Shown here: positions 1 to 9,472 of the stretch, one piece after another | How the letters are laid out: each line of letters starts with the position of its first letter | Position numbering within the stretch: position 1 is the first letter of the stretch | Notes under the pieces: model-generated | Told to the model about the DNA's origin: nothing | Database searches by the model: none | What the model saw: only the letters and a program-made list of their open reading frames with translations | NCBI GenBank assembly: GCA_944391445.1 | Contig: CALXTL010000018.1 | Location: 1-38,224 of the forward strand | Origin: an uncultured Alphaproteobacteria bacterium | Lineage (GTDB): Bacteria > Pseudomonadota > Alphaproteobacteria > RF32 > CAG-239 | DNA: 38,224 nt | Reading direction: 5' to 3' | Made by a program: the position numbers and the translations under genes

Positions 1-30
1 AACAGTTCCGTTTGGTGCTTTAGAAGAAAA

Positions 31-74
31 GAACTCCCCGCCCGGGTTTGCCAGGTCGGGAGTTCCTTTTTTTT
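31..74 (+). terminator. Rho-independent terminator of an upstream gene
   Basis: An 8-bp perfect stem, GAACTCCC (31-38) with GGGAGTTC (58-65), is followed by C and eight T (67-74). The loop is long (19 nt) and GC rich. The gene it ends lies almost wholly outside the window; a frame that stops with TAG at 21-23 could be its last codons, but that is too short to name. Confidence 0.8.
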
Positions 75-126
75 GAGAGAAAGCGTGCAGGCGCAAATTT
101 GCCGCTACATGAAGGTTTGTGATGAA

Positions 127-390
127 TTAAACCAGATGTTTGAGCAAGCGTTTGAGGTTGGTTGAGTGATCTGCGGCGGCTTCTTGGTAATATAGCAGCG
201 CAAAGACCCTGGTGGCATAAGCAAGGCCGAGACTTTGATCTTTATTTTCTTCAATCATGGTGATGAGTTTGTTTCGGTGAATTTTTTCACGCAAACAAAT
301 GTTGTCAATGGCATTCCATTCTTTGGTGCATAATCGCATACTGGTTCGGCGATTGTTTATTTTGAGGATTTTATTTGTGAGTTTCATCAT
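127..390 (-). CDS. Ribbon-helix-helix (RHH_4-like) small DNA-binding protein
   Basis: This 87-residue protein runs opposite to the ribosomal operon. Residues about 15-70 fit the RHH_4 pattern found in many Alphaproteobacteria: a short beta strand (RRTSMRL), then a helix starting TKEWNAIDNICL, a turn, a second helix (NKLITMIEE), and a C-terminal helix with the ALRVF-like segment ATRVFALLYYQ. Such proteins dimerise and bind DNA through the paired strands, so a transcriptional regulator is likely, but its targets cannot be read from the sequence. It begins with two Met codons (390 or 387) behind a GGGAAA ribosome site. A good sigma-70 promoter lies just upstream at 424-452. It is monocistronic. 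Family assignment rests on pattern recognition, not a search. Confidence 0.75.
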   Translation of the reverse strand: MMKLTNKILKINNRRTSMRLCTKEWNAIDNICLREKIHRNKLITMIEENKDQSLGLAYATRVFALLYYQEAAADHSTNLKRLLKHLV

Positions 391-423
391 ATTTTCCCAA
401 CTAATGATTGTTATTTTATAAAT

Positions 424-452
424 ATTATATATTAAAGTTTTAATTTTATCAA
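424..452 (-). promoter_or_regulatory. Sigma-70 promoter of the RHH gene
   Basis: On the minus strand TTGATA (447-452) is separated by 17 bp from a perfect TATAAT (424-429). Transcription would start near 417 and leave a leader of about 27 nt before the RHH start codon. Confidence 0.7.
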
Positions 453-567
453 TTGCTGCGTGTATATTTTTTTACAAATATATACTTGGTAGATTTTAAT
501 TTGCTTTTTTGTCTAAAAACGAATCGGAAAAGAAAAAAAAAGAACAGTTTTTGCGTGAGGACGCGGC

Positions 568-584
568 AGACTCAAAAAGAGTCT
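568..584 (+). other. Short hairpin upstream of the rpsJ promoter
   Basis: AGACTC (568-573) and GAGTCT (579-584) form a 6-bp stem with an A5 loop. Only three T follow, so this is a weak terminator at best. The stem also holds two GANTC sites, the target of the alphaproteobacterial CcrM methylase. Nothing else is seen in 453-617; the open frame there (453-716) has low-complexity, non-protein-like sequence. Confidence 0.35.
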
Positions 585-617
585 TTGCAAGGGGTTCGGC
601 TGATAAAATTTTATTTT

Positions 618-662
618 TTGACGCATTTTTTGCTTGCATTTAATATTTGTCTATGTTACAAG
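618..662 (+). promoter_or_regulatory. Promoter of the S10-spc ribosomal operon
   Basis: TTGACG (618-623), a 17-bp spacer and TAATAT (641-646) form a good sigma-70 promoter. A second, overlapping arrangement, TTGCAT (634-639), 17 bp, TACAAG (657-662), matches the layout of the rplQ promoter at 14722-14750, including the TTTTTTGCTTGCA stretch. One or both may be used. Transcripts would carry a leader of about 150-165 nt before rpsJ. Confidence 0.65.
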
Positions 663-730
663 AGGCGCACAGCAAGGCTTAGGAAGGGGAGACTCTGCCA
701 TGATCTTGCGATATAAAACATACCGCACTC

Positions 731-803
731 CTTGAAAATTCAAGGCTCTGCAGAGTTTAACGTTTAGACGGCAGGCTTCTAAGCCAGAGGTTTGTGCCGT
801 CTA
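731..803 (+). promoter_or_regulatory. Structured rpsJ leader
   Basis: Three potential hairpins occur in succession just before the rpsJ ribosome site: CTTGAA/TTCAAG (731-744), the palindrome CTCTGCAGAG (747-756), and a 9-bp stem TAGACGGCA (765-773) with TGCCGTCTA (795-803), which encloses GGCTT/AAGCC (774-785). The last stem ends 5 nt before the AGGA site. In E. coli the S10 leader mediates feedback by protein L4; a similar role here is inference, as no sequence match to that leader was made. Confidence 0.5.
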
Positions 804-815
804 GTTATAGGAAAA

Positions 816-1136
816 ATGTTTAACATGATGGATACACAAAATATCAGAATTCGCCTTAAGGCTTTTGATCATCGTCTGCTTGATCTTTCTACCAAAGAGA
901 TCGTGCATACAGCCAAAAGAACCGGGGCAAACGTTAGAGGGCCTATTCCTCTTCCGACCAGAATCGAGAAGTTTACGGTAAACCGTTCTCCGCACGTTGA
1001 CAAAAAGTCGCGCGAGCAGTTTGAAATCCGCACTCACAAGAGACTTCTTGACATTGTAGATCCTACACCTCAGACCGTTGATGCCTTGATGAAACTTGAT
1101 CTGGCAGCCGGTGTGAATGTAGAAATCAAGTTATAA
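816..1136 (+). CDS. rpsJ: 30S ribosomal protein S10
   Basis: S10 is a 30S head protein and, as NusE, also joins the transcription antitermination complex. The hallmark segments [17 protein letters not shown] and [10 protein letters not shown] are present, and the C-terminus [14 protein letters not shown] is typical. It opens the S10 operon. The start is ambiguous. ATG 816 lies 3-4 nt after AGGA; ATG 825 or 828 gives the usual MDTQNIRIR beginning but puts the ribosome site 12-15 nt away. I chose 816 on the ribosome site and cannot exclude 828. Confidence 0.95.
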   Translation: MFNMMDTQNIRIRLKAFDHRLLDLSTKEIVHTAKRTGANVRGPIPLPTRIEKFTVNRSPHVDKKSREQFEIRTHKRLLDIVDPTPQTVDALMKLDLAAGVNVEIKL

Positions 1137-1193
1137 TTTTAATGTTGGCTTTTGGAAGATAAAGTCAACCAATTGAAAAAGGAAAAAATAATA

Positions 1194-1922
1194 ATGCGTA
1201 CGGGTCTAATCGCAAAAAAATTGGGAATGTCCCGCTTGTTTGAAGCTGACGGAACTCATGTTCCGGTTACGGTTTTGCAGGTCGAAGGTTTGGAAGTTGT
1301 CGATGTCAGAACCAAAGAGAGAGACGGCTACAGCGCTGTTCAGCTCGGTATCGGCAATGTCAAAGCCAAAAACTTGTCTAAACCGCTGAAAGGACATTTT
1401 GCCAAAGCTAAAGTCGAACCGAAACAGAAACTGGCTGAATTCAGAGTTTCCGATGATTGTCTGTTGTCGGTCGGCGACAAATTATCTGCAGAACATTTTG
1501 TTCCCGGTCAGTTTGTTGACGTTTGCGGAACATCAATCGGTAAAGGATTTGCCGGCGTTATGAAACGCCATAATTTTGCCGGTTTGGAGGCGTCCCACGG
1601 TGTGTCTATTTCTCACCGTTCTCATGGTTCTACAGGACAAAGACAGGATCCCGGCAAAGTATTCAAAGGCAAAAAGATGGCCGGACATCTGGGTAATGAG
1701 CGGGTTACTGTTCAGAACCTGAAGGTTGTTTCGGTTGATGCTGACAAGGGTCTGATTATGGTTAAGGGCGGCGTTCCGGGTTGTGACAACAGCTGGGTTT
1801 ATGTTACCGATGCCATTAAAAAGACCGCTTCAGTTAAGCTGCCGATGCCTGCCGGTTTGAAAAAGGCTGATGAACCTGTTGCAGTTAAAGCCGAAGAGCA
1901 AGCTCCGGCTGAGAATGCATAA
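1194..1922 (+). CDS. rplC: 50S ribosomal protein L3
   Basis: L3 is an early 50S assembly protein that reaches toward the peptidyl transferase centre. Visible family signatures are the start [13 protein letters not shown], the basic loop with [34 protein letters not shown] sequence, and [12 protein letters not shown]. The start ATG 1194 follows AAAAGGA and gives 242 residues; an in-frame upstream ATG at 1152 would add 14 residues with no family support. The tail of about 35 residues after the conserved core is Ala/Lys/Glu rich. Confidence 0.97.
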   Translation: MRTGLIAKKLGMSRLFEADGTHVPVTVLQVEGLEVVDVRTKERDGYSAVQLGIGNVKAKNLSKPLKGHFAKAKVEPKQKLAEFRVSDDCLLSVGDKLSAEHFVPGQFVDVCGTSIGKGFAGVMKRHNFAGLEASHGVSISHRSHGSTGQRQDPGKVFKGKKMAGHLGNERVTVQNLKVVSVDADKGLIMVKGGVPGCDNSWVYVTDAIKKTASVKLPMPAGLKKADEPVAVKAEEQAPAENA

Positions 1923-1940
1923 GCGATAAGGATTGAAAAA

Positions 1941-2561
1941 ATGAAACAGGACATCTTAAATTTAGATAATAAAAATGTCGGCTCAATTGAACTTGACGAA
2001 TCTATTTTCGGTTTGGAAGTTCGTGCCGATATTTTGCACCGCGTTGTTGTTTGGCAGTTGGCCAGACAGCAGGCCGGTACTCACAAAACCAAGGGTCGTT
2101 CCGAGGTTGCGCTGACGCCTGCCAAGCCGTTTAAGCAAAAAGGCGGCGGCCGCGCTCGTCAGGGCAGCCGCAAGGGTACTCAGTTCAGAAAAGGCGGTAT
2201 TGTGTTTGGTCCGGTTGTCCGCGATCATTCGCATGATCTGACCAAGAAGTTCAGACAGCTCGGTCTGAAGACTGCTCTTTCGGCCAAGGCCAAAGAAGGC
2301 AATCTGGTTATTATTGACGAAGCCAAGCTGGCTGAGCCGAAGACCAAAGAGCTGAAAAACAAGTTGTCTGCCTGCGGGTTGACTAACTGCCTGTTTATTG
2401 ACGGCAAAGAAGTTGATCTGAACTTTGCTCTGGCTTCGAGAAATATTGTCGGCGTTGATGTTTTGCCGACCATCGGTGCCAATGTTTACGACATCTTGAA
2501 AAAGGACAAACTGGTTTTGACTAAAGATGCAGTTGTTTGCTTAGGAGAGAGATTGAAATGA
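1941..2561 (+). CDS. rplD: 50S ribosomal protein L4
   Basis: L4 lines the nascent-chain exit tunnel and, in E. coli, represses its own operon by acting on the S10 leader. The tunnel loop is seen as [15 protein letters not shown] around residues 63-78, followed by the GGIVFGP stretch. The length of 206 residues is normal. An AAGGA site precedes the ATG. The last codons overlap rplW by 4 nt (ATGA), indicating translational coupling. Confidence 0.97.
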   Translation: MKQDILNLDNKNVGSIELDESIFGLEVRADILHRVVVWQLARQQAGTHKTKGRSEVALTPAKPFKQKGGGRARQGSRKGTQFRKGGIVFGPVVRDHSHDLTKKFRQLGLKTALSAKAKEGNLVIIDEAKLAEPKTKELKNKLSACGLTNCLFIDGKEVDLNFALASRNIVGVDVLPTIGANVYDILKKDKLVLTKDAVVCLGERLK

Positions 2562-2875
2562 GTAAGTCTAAAAAAACAAACAATGTAACTGCAAAAATGT
2601 ATGATACCCTCGTACGTCCGGTTATTACCGAGAAATCAATGGTTTCTTCCGAGGCCGGAAAGGTTACGTTTATGGTTCCTCTGTCTGCCAGCAAAGATGA
2701 CGTTAAAGCCGCGGTTGAGGCGATTTTCAACGTCAAGGTAAACAAGGTAAATACAATTCGTCAGCTCGGCAAAGAAAAACGCTTTAAAGGCTATATCGGC
2801 CAGCGCTCCGACTTCAAAAAAGCGGTTGTTACCCTTGCCGAAGGTCAAAACATTGATGTTACAACAGGAATTTAA
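2558..2875 (+). CDS. rplW: 50S ribosomal protein L23
   Basis: L23 sits at the tunnel exit and docks trigger factor and SRP. The signature [14 protein letters not shown] is present near residue 14, and the C-terminal half has [12 protein letters not shown], typical of L23. The start was placed at ATG 2558, overlapping the rplD stop, after the GGAGAGA site at 2543-2549; this gives 105 residues. An alternative frame opening at 2537 would only add rplD-overlapping codons. Confidence 0.96.
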   Translation: MSKSKKTNNVTAKMYDTLVRPVITEKSMVSSEAGKVTFMVPLSASKDDVKAAVEAIFNVKVNKVNTIRQLGKEKRFKGYIGQRSDFKKAVVTLAEGQNIDVTTGI

Positions 2876-2878
2876 AAA

Positions 2879-3715
2879 ATGGCATTGAAAAATTATAAGC
2901 CCACATCTCCTGGACTTCGTCAACTCGTTATCGTTGATAGAAGCGAGTTGTATAAAGGCAAACCCGAAAAAACGTTGACTGTCGGCTTGAAGAAAACCGG
3001 CGGCCGCGATAACTTCGGTCATGTGACAAGTCGCAGAATTGGTGGCGGTCATAAACGCAAACTGCGCGTGATTGACTTTAAACGCAATAAATTTGACGCG
3101 GAAGCTACCGTTGAGAGAATCGAGTATGATCCGAATCGTTCGGCTTTTATTGCTCTGGTCAGCTATGAAGATGGCACAAAGGCCTATATTCTGGCACCGC
3201 AAAGATTAAAAGCCGGCGATAAAATCGTTTCCTCTGCCAAGGCAGATATTAAGCCGGGTAACGCCATGCCTCTGAAGAGCATGCCGGTTGGTACGATTAT
3301 TCATAATATCGAGCTCAAAGCGGGTAAAGGCGGACAGCTGGTTCGTTCGGCCGGTTGTTATGCCCAGCTGGTCGGCAAAGATGCCGGGTATGCCCAATTG
3401 AAGTTGAGCTCCGGCGAATTGAGGGTTGTTCGTGAAGAGTGTCTGGCAACGGTCGGCGCTGTTTCCAACCCTGATAACCAAAACAAATCACTTGGCAAAG
3501 CTGGTCGTAACCGTTGGCTCGGCAACCGTCCGGTTTCCCGCGGTGTCGCCATGAACCCGGTTGATCACCCGCATGGTGGTGGCGAAGGCCGCACTTCAGG
3601 CGGTCGTCATCCGGTTACTCCTTGGGGCAAACCGACTAAGGGCGCTAAGACTCGTACTAACAAGAAGACGGATAAGTTCATTATGAGAAGCCGTCATGAA
3701 AACAAAAAGAAATAA
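2879..3715 (+). CDS. rplB: 50S ribosomal protein L2
   Basis: L2 is essential for subunit joining and peptidyl transferase activity. The 278-residue product has the standard N-terminus [16 protein letters not shown], the core segments [24 protein letters not shown], and the C-terminal [18 protein letters not shown] with the conserved His of the peptidyl transferase region. It follows rplW after 3 nt, with the ribosome site inside the rplW tail (ACAGGA). Confidence 0.98.
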   Translation: MALKNYKPTSPGLRQLVIVDRSELYKGKPEKTLTVGLKKTGGRDNFGHVTSRRIGGGHKRKLRVIDFKRNKFDAEATVERIEYDPNRSAFIALVSYEDGTKAYILAPQRLKAGDKIVSSAKADIKPGNAMPLKSMPVGTIIHNIELKAGKGGQLVRSAGCYAQLVGKDAGYAQLKLSSGELRVVREECLATVGAVSNPDNQNKSLGKAGRNRWLGNRPVSRGVAMNPVDHPHGGGEGRTSGGRHPVTPWGKPTKGAKTRTNKKTDKFIMRSRHENKKK

Positions 3716-3727
3716 GGAGATTTGCAT

Positions 3728-4006
3728 ATGACACGTTCCGTATGGAAAGGGCCGTTTGTTGATGGCTATCTTCTGAAAAAAGCTGAAGCGGCGAAAGCTT
3801 CCAGCCGTAATGAGGTGATTAAAATTTGGTCTCGCCGTTCCACCATGCTGCCGCAGTTTGTCGGTTTGACATTTGGTGTGCACAACGGCCACAAATTTAT
3901 CCCGGTTTTGGTTACCGAGGATATGATTGGTCACAAATTTGGTGAATTTGCCCCGACCCGTACATTCTACGGCCACGCGGGTGATAAGAAAGCTAAGAGA
4001 GGTTAA
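3728..4006 (+). CDS. rpsS: 30S ribosomal protein S19
   Basis: S19 binds with S13 at the 30S head, near the A-site finger. The start [17 protein letters not shown] and the later [18 protein letters not shown] are standard. ATG 3728 lies 8 nt after AAGGAGA (3714-3720). The product has 92 residues. Its stop overlaps the first ATG of rplV by one base. Confidence 0.96.
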   Translation: MTRSVWKGPFVDGYLLKKAEAAKASSRNEVIKIWSRRSTMLPQFVGLTFGVHNGHKFIPVLVTEDMIGHKFGEFAPTRTFYGHAGDKKAKRG

Positions 4007-4383
4007 TGATGAGTAAGTCAAAAGACGCAAGAAGAGTAGCCGCAAACGAGGCTTTAGCCGTTTGCCACTCTGTCCGCACATCTCCTCGTAAGCTGAACCT
4101 GGTTGCCCAGTCGATCCGCGGACTGACTGCCTCCAAGGCTGTTGCTGAGCTGAGCTTTTCCAAGAAGAGAATTGCGAAGGTTGTTTTGGCTGTGTTGCAA
4201 TCTGCGATTGCCAATGCCGAAAACAATCATCAGTTGAATATTGACAAGCTTGTCGTTAAGGAAGCTTATGTCGGAAAAGGTTTAGTAATGAAACGTATGC
4301 ACGCGCGTGGCCGCGGCAGAGGGGCTCGGGTTTTGAAGCCTTTCTCCAACATGACCATCGTTGTTGCTGAGCGTGGGGAGTAA
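4006..4383 (+). CDS. rplV: 50S ribosomal protein L22
   Basis: L22 binds several 23S domains and forms the tunnel constriction with L4. The helix [18 protein letters not shown] and the beta-hairpin loop [14 protein letters not shown] are seen. Two consecutive Met codons (4006, 4009) follow AAGAGAGG; either could be used, and the first overlaps the rpsS stop. The product has 125 or 124 residues. Confidence 0.96.
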   Translation: MMSKSKDARRVAANEALAVCHSVRTSPRKLNLVAQSIRGLTASKAVAELSFSKKRIAKVVLAVLQSAIANAENNHQLNIDKLVVKEAYVGKGLVMKRMHARGRGRGARVLKPFSNMTIVVAERGE

Positions 4384-4387
4384 GTTA

Positions 4388-5056
4388 ATGGGACAAAAAG
4401 TAAATCCTACCAGTCTTCGTTTGGGAGTTAACCGCACCTGGGACTCTCGTTGGTATGCAGATGACAAATACGCTGACTATCTCCTCGAAGATGTTAAAAT
4501 TAAAGAATTTTTGAAAGAAAAGCTGGCTCAGGCGGGAATCAGCCGTATTGTGGTTGAACGTCCGGCTAAAAAAGCCAGAGTAACCATTCACTCGGCAAGA
4601 CCCGGTGTTGTTATCGGTAAAAAAGGTCAAGACATTGAAGGGTTGAGAAAGGAAATTCAGAAGATGACGTCTTCGGAAGTCCAGCTCAACATTCTGGAAG
4701 TCAGAAAACCCGAACTTGATGCTCAGCTGGTTGCCGACAGCGTGGCTCAGCAGCTGGAACGCCGTGTTGCTTTCCGTCGCGCCATGAAGCGCGTGATGCA
4801 GTCGGCGCTGCGTTTGGGTGCCGAAGGTATTAAGGTGAGCTGCTCGGGTCGTTTGGGCGGCGCTGAGATTGCCCGGACCGAATATTATCGCGAAGGCCGT
4901 GTGCCTCTGCACACCCTGCGTGCCGATATTGATTATGCAACTTCGACGGCTCATACAACTTATGGTGCCTGCGGCGTTAAAGTCTGGATCTATAAGGGCG
5001 ATATTATGGCTCATGATCCGATGGCGCAGGATAAGAAATTGGCTGAGCAAAAGTAA
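4388..5056 (+). CDS. rpsC: 30S ribosomal protein S3
   Basis: S3 lies at the mRNA entry pore with S4 and S5 and has helicase function. The conserved start [12 protein letters not shown], a KH domain with [12 protein letters not shown] near residues 75-90, and the C-terminal [20 protein letters not shown] identify it. ATG 4388 is used; an in-frame opening at 4361 lies within rplV. The ribosome site GGGGAG overlaps the end of rplV. The product has 222 residues. Confidence 0.97.
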   Translation: MGQKVNPTSLRLGVNRTWDSRWYADDKYADYLLEDVKIKEFLKEKLAQAGISRIVVERPAKKARVTIHSARPGVVIGKKGQDIEGLRKEIQKMTSSEVQLNILEVRKPELDAQLVADSVAQQLERRVAFRRAMKRVMQSALRLGAEGIKVSCSGRLGGAEIARTEYYREGRVPLHTLRADIDYATSTAHTTYGACGVKVWIYKGDIMAHDPMAQDKKLAEQK

Positions 5057-5068
5057 GGATAAAGAGAG

Positions 5069-5497
5069 ATGTTAAGTCCAAAAAGATTAAAGTTCCGCAA
5101 GCAGCATAAGGGCCGTATTCACGGTCTGGCCAAGGGCGGATCAGAATTGAGTTTTGGTTCGTACGGTTTGAAGGCTCTGACTCCCGAACGCGTGACTGCC
5201 CGTCAGATTGAGGCGGCTCGTCGCGCAATTACCCGCGAGATGAAAAGGGTCGGCAGACTTTGGATCAGAATTTTCCCAGACGTTCCGGTTTCTGACAAAC
5301 CTGCCGAAGTTCGTATGGGTAAAGGCAAGGGCTCTGTCGAGTTCTGGGTTGCCCGGGTGAAACCCGGCAGAATTATGTTCGAATGCGAAGGCGTTGACGA
5401 AGCTACCGCGCGTCAGGCTTTTGCACTCGGGGCTGCCAAATTACCGGTGAAGAGCAAATTTGTTAAGAAATTGAATTCAGAACTGGGAGCAGAATAA
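5069..5497 (+). CDS. rplP: 50S ribosomal protein L16
   Basis: L16 contacts A-site tRNA and helps organise 23S rRNA. The signatures [30 protein letters not shown], and [19 protein letters not shown] are present. The 142-residue length is close to the family norm. The stop shares one base with the ATG of rpmC (TAATG), so the two are probably translationally coupled. Confidence 0.97.
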   Translation: MLSPKRLKFRKQHKGRIHGLAKGGSELSFGSYGLKALTPERVTARQIEAARRAITREMKRVGRLWIRIFPDVPVSDKPAEVRMGKGKGSVEFWVARVKPGRIMFECEGVDEATARQAFALGAAKLPVKSKFVKKLNSELGAE

Positions 5498-5694
5498 TGG
5501 TAAAAACAAAAGATCTTCGTTCAATGAGTCTTGATGAACTCGAGGCTAAGCTGCTGGAGAAGAAAAAAGAGCAGTTTAACCTGAGAGTGCAACAATCCAC
5601 TGGACAACTTCAAAATACTGCGGTATTAAGAAGCGTCCGTCGTGAGGTGGCAAAAATCAACACGCTCATTGCCGAGCGCAAGAAGAATAGTTAG
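5497..5694 (+). CDS. rpmC: 50S ribosomal protein L29
   Basis: A small helical hairpin protein near the tunnel exit, next to L23. The pattern [17 protein letters not shown], then [33 protein letters not shown] sequence, is typical of L29. The ribosome site GGGAGC lies in the end of rplP. The product has 65 residues, all alpha-helical by composition. Confidence 0.94.
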   Translation: MVKTKDLRSMSLDELEAKLLEKKKEQFNLRVQQSTGQLQNTAVLRSVRREVAKINTLIAERKKNS

Positions 5695-5704
5695 GAGAAA
5701 AAAT

Positions 5705-5941
5705 ATGCCTAAAAGAATTCTTCAAGGTGTTGTGGTCAGCGACAAACAGGATAAAACCGTCGTCGTTCGCGTTGAGCGTCAGGTGATGCATCCTGTTTAT
5801 AAAAAGTTCATCAAAAAGAGCAAAAAATATTCTGCTCATGATGAGAACAACCAGTTCAAGGTTGGTGATGTTGTACGTATTATTGAATCCGTACCTTATT
5901 CCAAAACCAAGTGCTGGACTGTTATTACCGACAATGCCTAG
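5705..5941 (+). CDS. rpsQ: 30S ribosomal protein S17
   Basis: S17 is a primary 16S-binding OB-fold protein. The start [20 protein letters not shown], the middle [19 protein letters not shown], and the end [17 protein letters not shown] match the family. ATG 5705 follows TTAGGAGAAAAAAT; a longer frame starting at 5642 overlaps rpmC and has no family support. The product has 78 residues. Confidence 0.96.
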   Translation: MPKRILQGVVVSDKQDKTVVVRVERQVMHPVYKKFIKKSKKYSAHDENNQFKVGDVVRIIESVPYSKTKCWTVITDNA

Positions 5942-5947
5942 GAGTCT

Positions 5948-5971
5948 ACTGCCGCGGCTGAGACCTCGGCA
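5948..5971 (+). other. Intercistronic hairpin between rpsQ and rplN
   Basis: CTGCCG and CGGCAG form a 6-bp GC stem in the 59-nt gap that follows the rpsQ stop. No T-run follows, so it is not a terminator; it may protect or mark a processed mRNA end. Confidence 0.35.
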
Positions 5972-6000
5972 GCAACAAAACAGAGAAAAGGAATTAGAAA

Positions 6001-6369
6001 ATGATACAGATGCAAACCAACCTTGATGTGGCCGATAATTCTGGCGCTCGTCAGGTGCAGTGCATTAAGGTTCTTGGTGGTTCCAAGAGAATGCACGCCT
6101 CGGTCGGCGACGTGATCGTCGTGTCTGTTAAAGACGCCATTCCGAGAGGCCGTGTCAAAAAAGGTGATGTTCATAAAGCCGTTATTGTTCGTACGGCGTC
6201 GGACATCAGACGCAAAGACGGATCCGTCATCCGCTTTGACAAGAATGCCGCAGTTCTGATTAACAAAGACGGCGAACCGATCGGTACCCGTATCTTTGGT
6301 CCTGTTACCAGAGAGCTGCGCGCCAAGAAATTTATGAAAATTATTTCATTAGCACCGGAGGTATTGTAA
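6001..6369 (+). CDS. rplN: 50S ribosomal protein L14
   Basis: L14 forms part of the intersubunit bridge and the landing site for the ribosome silencing factor RsfS. The start [27 protein letters not shown] and the C-terminal [13 protein letters not shown] are diagnostic. It has the normal length of 122 residues. In the E. coli scheme this gene begins the spc operon, but here no promoter or terminator separates it from rpsQ, so S10 and spc appear fused. Confidence 0.97.
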   Translation: MIQMQTNLDVADNSGARQVQCIKVLGGSKRMHASVGDVIVVSVKDAIPRGRVKKGDVHKAVIVRTASDIRRKDGSVIRFDKNAAVLINKDGEPIGTRIFGPVTRELRAKKFMKIISLAPEVL

Positions 6370-6683
6370 TGCCTAAAATGAAAATTAAAAAGGGTGACCA
6401 AGTTGTTATTTTGTCAGGTGATGACAAAGGCAAAACTGGTGAAGTGGTTAAAGCCATGCCTTCCGAGGGTAAAGTTGTGGTTCAGGGTGTTAATCTGGTT
6501 AAGAGACACACCAAGCCGAGCCAGACCAACCCGGGCGGTATTGTGACCAAAGAAGCGCCGATTCACGTTTCGAATGTTGCTTTGACAAACAAAGACGGAA
6601 AAGCGACCAAAGTGGGTTATAAAGTTGTTGACGGCAAAAAAGTGCGCGTTGCCCGCAAGTCCGGTGAAGTAATCGATAAATAG
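6369..6683 (+). CDS. rplX: 50S ribosomal protein L24
   Basis: L24 initiates 50S assembly through a KOW domain. The KOW signature [20 protein letters not shown] is at residues 7-26, followed by [15 protein letters not shown]. It overlaps the rplN stop by one base (TAATG) with CGGAGG upstream. The product has 104 residues. Confidence 0.96.
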   Translation: MPKMKIKKGDQVVILSGDDKGKTGEVVKAMPSEGKVVVQGVNLVKRHTKPSQTNPGGIVTKEAPIHVSNVALTNKDGKATKVGYKVVDGKKVRVARKSGEVIDK

Positions 6684-6694
6684 GAGAAAAATTT

Positions 6695-7234
6695 ATGGCA
6701 AATTTTGAGACTTTGTACAATGACGTCATAAAAAAATCTCTTGTGGAGAAATTCGGTTACACCAACCCACACGAGATTCCGAAACTGACGAAAATTGTCC
6801 TGAATATCGGTGTCGGCGATGCTGTTACCGATAAGAAAAAACTCAACAATGCTGTTGAGGAGTTGGCTTTGATTGCCGGTCAGAAACCGGTTGTTACCAA
6901 GGCCCGCAAGTCGATTGCAACCTTCAAAGTCAGAGAAGGAATGCCGATCGGCTGCAAAGTTACTCTGCGTTCAACCAGAATGTATGAGTTTCTGGAAAGA
7001 CTTATCAATATGGCTTTGCCTCGGGTAAGAGACTTCCACGGCGTTCAGGGGAAAAACTTTGACGGCAGAGGTAATTTTGCTTTTGGTATCAAAGAGCAGA
7101 TTATTTTCCCTGAAATTAACTATGACAAAGTTGAAAATATCAGAGGTATGGACATCTGCATCTGCACTTCTGCCAAGACCGACGAAGAAGCGAAAGCTCT
7201 TCTGACCGGCTTCAACTTTCCTTATAAGAAATAG
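6695..7234 (+). CDS. rplE: 50S ribosomal protein L5
   Basis: L5 binds 5S rRNA and contacts the P-site tRNA. The segments [38 protein letters not shown], and [11 protein letters not shown] identify it. The length of 179 residues is normal. A TAGGAGAAA site precedes the ATG. Confidence 0.97.
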   Translation: MANFETLYNDVIKKSLVEKFGYTNPHEIPKLTKIVLNIGVGDAVTDKKKLNNAVEELALIAGQKPVVTKARKSIATFKVREGMPIGCKVTLRSTRMYEFLERLINMALPRVRDFHGVQGKNFDGRGNFAFGIKEQIIFPEINYDKVENIRGMDICICTSAKTDEEAKALLTGFNFPYKK

Positions 7235-7248
7235 TCGGAGATTTTACT

Positions 7249-7554
7249 ATGGCAAAAACAAGTTCAATTTTCAGAAACTTGAAAAGAGCTAAAATGGCGG
7301 AGAAATATGCTAGCCGCCGTGCAAAGCTCAAGAAAGTGGTCATGGACAAGAATGCTTCTCCCGAAGAGAGATTCCAGGCTACTTTAAAATTGGCCGAGCT
7401 GCCGCGCAATTCTGCTAAAATCCGTTATCGGAACCGTTGCAGAATTACCGGTCGTTCTCGTGGTGTTTATCGGAAATTCGGTTTGGCTCGTATTGAACTC
7501 AGAGATATGGCGAGCTTTGGCGAAATTCCTGGTTTAGTAAAATCAAGCTGGTAG
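7249..7554 (+). CDS. rpsN: 30S ribosomal protein S14, zinc-independent form
   Basis: S14 sits in the 30S head. At 101 residues it is the long form; only one Cys is seen (in [10 protein letters not shown]), so the zinc-binding CxxC pair of the short form is absent. The family motif [25 protein letters not shown] is clear. It has a CGGAG ribosome site. Confidence 0.96.
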   Translation: MAKTSSIFRNLKRAKMAEKYASRRAKLKKVVMDKNASPEERFQATLKLAELPRNSAKIRYRNRCRITGRSRGVYRKFGLARIELRDMASFGEIPGLVKSSW

Positions 7555-7567
7555 GAGGCAGAAGAAT

Positions 7568-7966
7568 ATGTCTATGTCTGATCCTTTGGGCGATATGCTC
7601 ACACGCATTAGAAACGCACAAAGAGCGAAGAAAAGTGAAGTTGTATCACCTGCTTCTCGCTTGCGTGAAAATGTCCTTGAAGTTCTGAAGAAAGAAGGCT
7701 ACATTCTTGGTTATGAAAAAACGAATGTCCGCGCCGGAATTGATGAGCTTCATATTAAACTGAAGTATCATGAAGGTACTTCTGTCATTACTGAGATTTA
7801 CCGTGTTTCCACTCCGGGGCGCCGGGTTTATTCCAGCGTTAAAGATTTGCCCAGAGTATATAACGGTTTGGGAATCTCGATTATTTCCACCCCGCAAGGC
7901 GTTATGAGCGATAATGAAGCCCGCAAGGCCAATGTCGGCGGTGAAATTTTGTGCCAAGTATTTTAA
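7568..7966 (+). CDS. rpsH: 30S ribosomal protein S8
   Basis: S8 binds the central domain of 16S rRNA; in E. coli it represses the spc operon by binding near rplE. The start [16 protein letters not shown], the middle [10 protein letters not shown] and the end [15 protein letters not shown] are typical. The first ATG (7568) after TAGGAGGCAGAAGAAT is used; the second Met is two codons on. The product has 132 residues. Confidence 0.97.
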   Translation: MSMSDPLGDMLTRIRNAQRAKKSEVVSPASRLRENVLEVLKKEGYILGYEKTNVRAGIDELHIKLKYHEGTSVITEIYRVSTPGRRVYSSVKDLPRVYNGLGISIISTPQGVMSDNEARKANVGGEILCQVF

Positions 7967-7978
7967 GGGAGAAAGTGG

Positions 7979-8515
7979 ATGTCTAGAGTTGGAAAATATC
8001 CGGTTATCGTCCCTGAAGGCGTTAGCGTTGCCGTTGCAGACGGTATGGTTACGGCTAAAGGCAAACTGGGCGAGTTGAGCCACAGTTATGATGCCGCCCA
8101 TATCGACGTCAAGGTCGACGGCAATCATGTTGTCGTTACTCCGAAGTCGGATGCCAAAGAAGCCCGCGCCTTGTGGGGAACGACAAGAGCCAACATTAAC
8201 GTCATTGTTAAAGGCGTTCATGAAGGTTTTAAGAAAGAATTGGAGCTGATTGGTGTTGGTTATAAAGCCCGTGTTGAAGGTAGCAAGCTGATCATGTCTC
8301 TCGGTTTTTCGCACGATGTTGTTGTTGAAACACCGAAAGGTTTGAAAATTACCTGCGCGTCGCCCACACAGATTAGTATCTCTGGTGCTGATAAACAACT
8401 TGTCGGCCAGATGGCCGCCGAACTGCGCGAGTTCAGAAAACCCGAGCCGTATAAAGGCAAAGGCGTGAAGTATGTCGGCGAATATGTCCGTCGTAAGGAA
8501 GGCAAGAAGAAGTAA
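7979..8515 (+). CDS. rplF: 50S ribosomal protein L6
   Basis: L6 sits near the sarcin-ricin loop and the GTPase centre. The start SRVGKYPVIVPEGVSV, the middle LELIGVGYKARVEG, and the C-terminal PEPYKGKGVKYVGEYVRRKEGKK are hallmark sequences. The length of 178 residues is normal. Confidence 0.97.
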   Translation: MSRVGKYPVIVPEGVSVAVADGMVTAKGKLGELSHSYDAAHIDVKVDGNHVVVTPKSDAKEARALWGTTRANINVIVKGVHEGFKKELELIGVGYKARVEGSKLIMSLGFSHDVVVETPKGLKITCASPTQISISGADKQLVGQMAAELREFRKPEPYKGKGVKYVGEYVRRKEGKKK

Positions 8516-8526
8516 GGAAAAATTAA

Positions 8527-8889
8527 ATGAGTACGCCAAGAGAATTGTTTGAAAAGAGAAGAGGCCGCATCCGGTCTGCTCTTAAGAAGGCTGCCAACGG
8601 GAAAATGAGACTTTCTGTTTTCCGCAGCGGCAAGCATATTTATGCTCAAGTTATTGACGATGCCAAAGGAGTGACGGTTGTATCCGCTTCTACTTTGGAT
8701 AAAGAAGTCAGAGACAGCATTAAAAAGTCTTCGACGGTTGAAGCTGCAAGCTTTATCGGTAAAGTTGTTGCCGAGCGTGCCGTTAAGTCCGGTGTGAACG
8801 AAGTGGTTTTTGACAGGGGCGGGTATATTTATCACGGTCGTGTCAAAGCTTTGGCTGACGCTGCCCGCGAAGCCGGCCTGAAATTCTAG
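8527..8889 (+). CDS. rplR: 50S ribosomal protein L18
   Basis: L18 binds 5S rRNA with L5 and L25. The [18 protein letters not shown] stretch near residues 28-45 and the end [26 protein letters not shown] are diagnostic. The product has 120 residues and an AAGGA site. Confidence 0.97.
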   Translation: MSTPRELFEKRRGRIRSALKKAANGKMRLSVFRSGKHIYAQVIDDAKGVTVVSASTLDKEVRDSIKKSSTVEAASFIGKVVAERAVKSGVNEVVFDRGGYIYHGRVKALADAAREAGLKF

Positions 8890-8896
8890 GAGTTGA

Positions 8897-9469
8897 ATGG
8901 AAATGACACAACAAGCAGATCGTCGTAATAAGACAGAAAAGAAAGATGAATTGGTTGAAAAACTGGTTCATATTAACCGCGTGGCCAAGACTGTTAAAGG
9001 CGGCCGCACCATGTCTTTTGCCGCCGTCGTTGTCGTCGGTGATCAGAAAGGCCGTGCCGGTTACGGTTCGGGTAAAGCTTCGGAAGTTCCGGAAGCTATT
9101 ACCAAAGCCACCAACGAAGCAAAAAGAAACATGGTTCGCATTCCGTTGCGTGAAGGCAGAACGCTGCATCATGATATTGCCGGTCGTTTTGGTGCGGGCA
9201 AAGTGTTTTTGAGAACTGCTCCTGCCGGTACCGGTGTGATTGCCGGTGGTCCGATGCGCGCCATTTTTGAAGTTTTGGGTGTTCAGGATGTCGTTGCCAA
9301 ATCGATGGGCTCTAACAACCCGTATAATATGATTAAAGCAACGTTTAACGCTCTGGAGGGTATTAATTCTCCCCGGATGGTTGCTGCCAAACGCGGCAAG
9401 AAAGTTGGCGATATTGTCAGCCGCCGCGAAAATTCGGGCAACGCAAAACTCAGCGTAGAGGAGGCCTAA
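8897..9469 (+). CDS. rpsE: 30S ribosomal protein S5
   Basis: S5 affects decoding accuracy and mRNA entry. The double-stranded RNA-binding domain is seen as [18 protein letters not shown], with [17 protein letters not shown] and the C-terminal [26 protein letters not shown] region. ATG 8897 follows AGGAGTTGA; a second Met two codons later is an alternative. The 190-residue length includes a short charged N-terminal extension. Confidence 0.97.
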   Translation: MEMTQQADRRNKTEKKDELVEKLVHINRVAKTVKGGRTMSFAAVVVVGDQKGRAGYGSGKASEVPEAITKATNEAKRNMVRIPLREGRTLHHDIAGRFGAGKVFLRTAPAGTGVIAGGPMRAIFEVLGVQDVVAKSMGSNNPYNMIKATFNALEGINSPRMVAAKRGKKVGDIVSRRENSGNAKLSVEEA

Positions 9470-9472
9470 GCC

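Noticed and set aside
1..23. Possible 3' end of an upstream gene (TAG at 21-23)
   Set aside because: Seven codons are too few to support a gene or name it; only the following terminator is reported.
453..716. Open frame of 87 codons before rpsJ
   Set aside because: Low-complexity, Lys/Phe/Arg-rich sequence overlapping the operon promoter; no ribosome site or family pattern.
2636..3202. Long minus-strand open frame of 188 codons across rplW and rplB
   Set aside because: A shadow of two well-recognised ribosomal protein genes on the other strand. The same holds for the long minus-strand frames at 7646-8539, 8843-9538, 11217-11843, 27877-28806 and 31411-32271.
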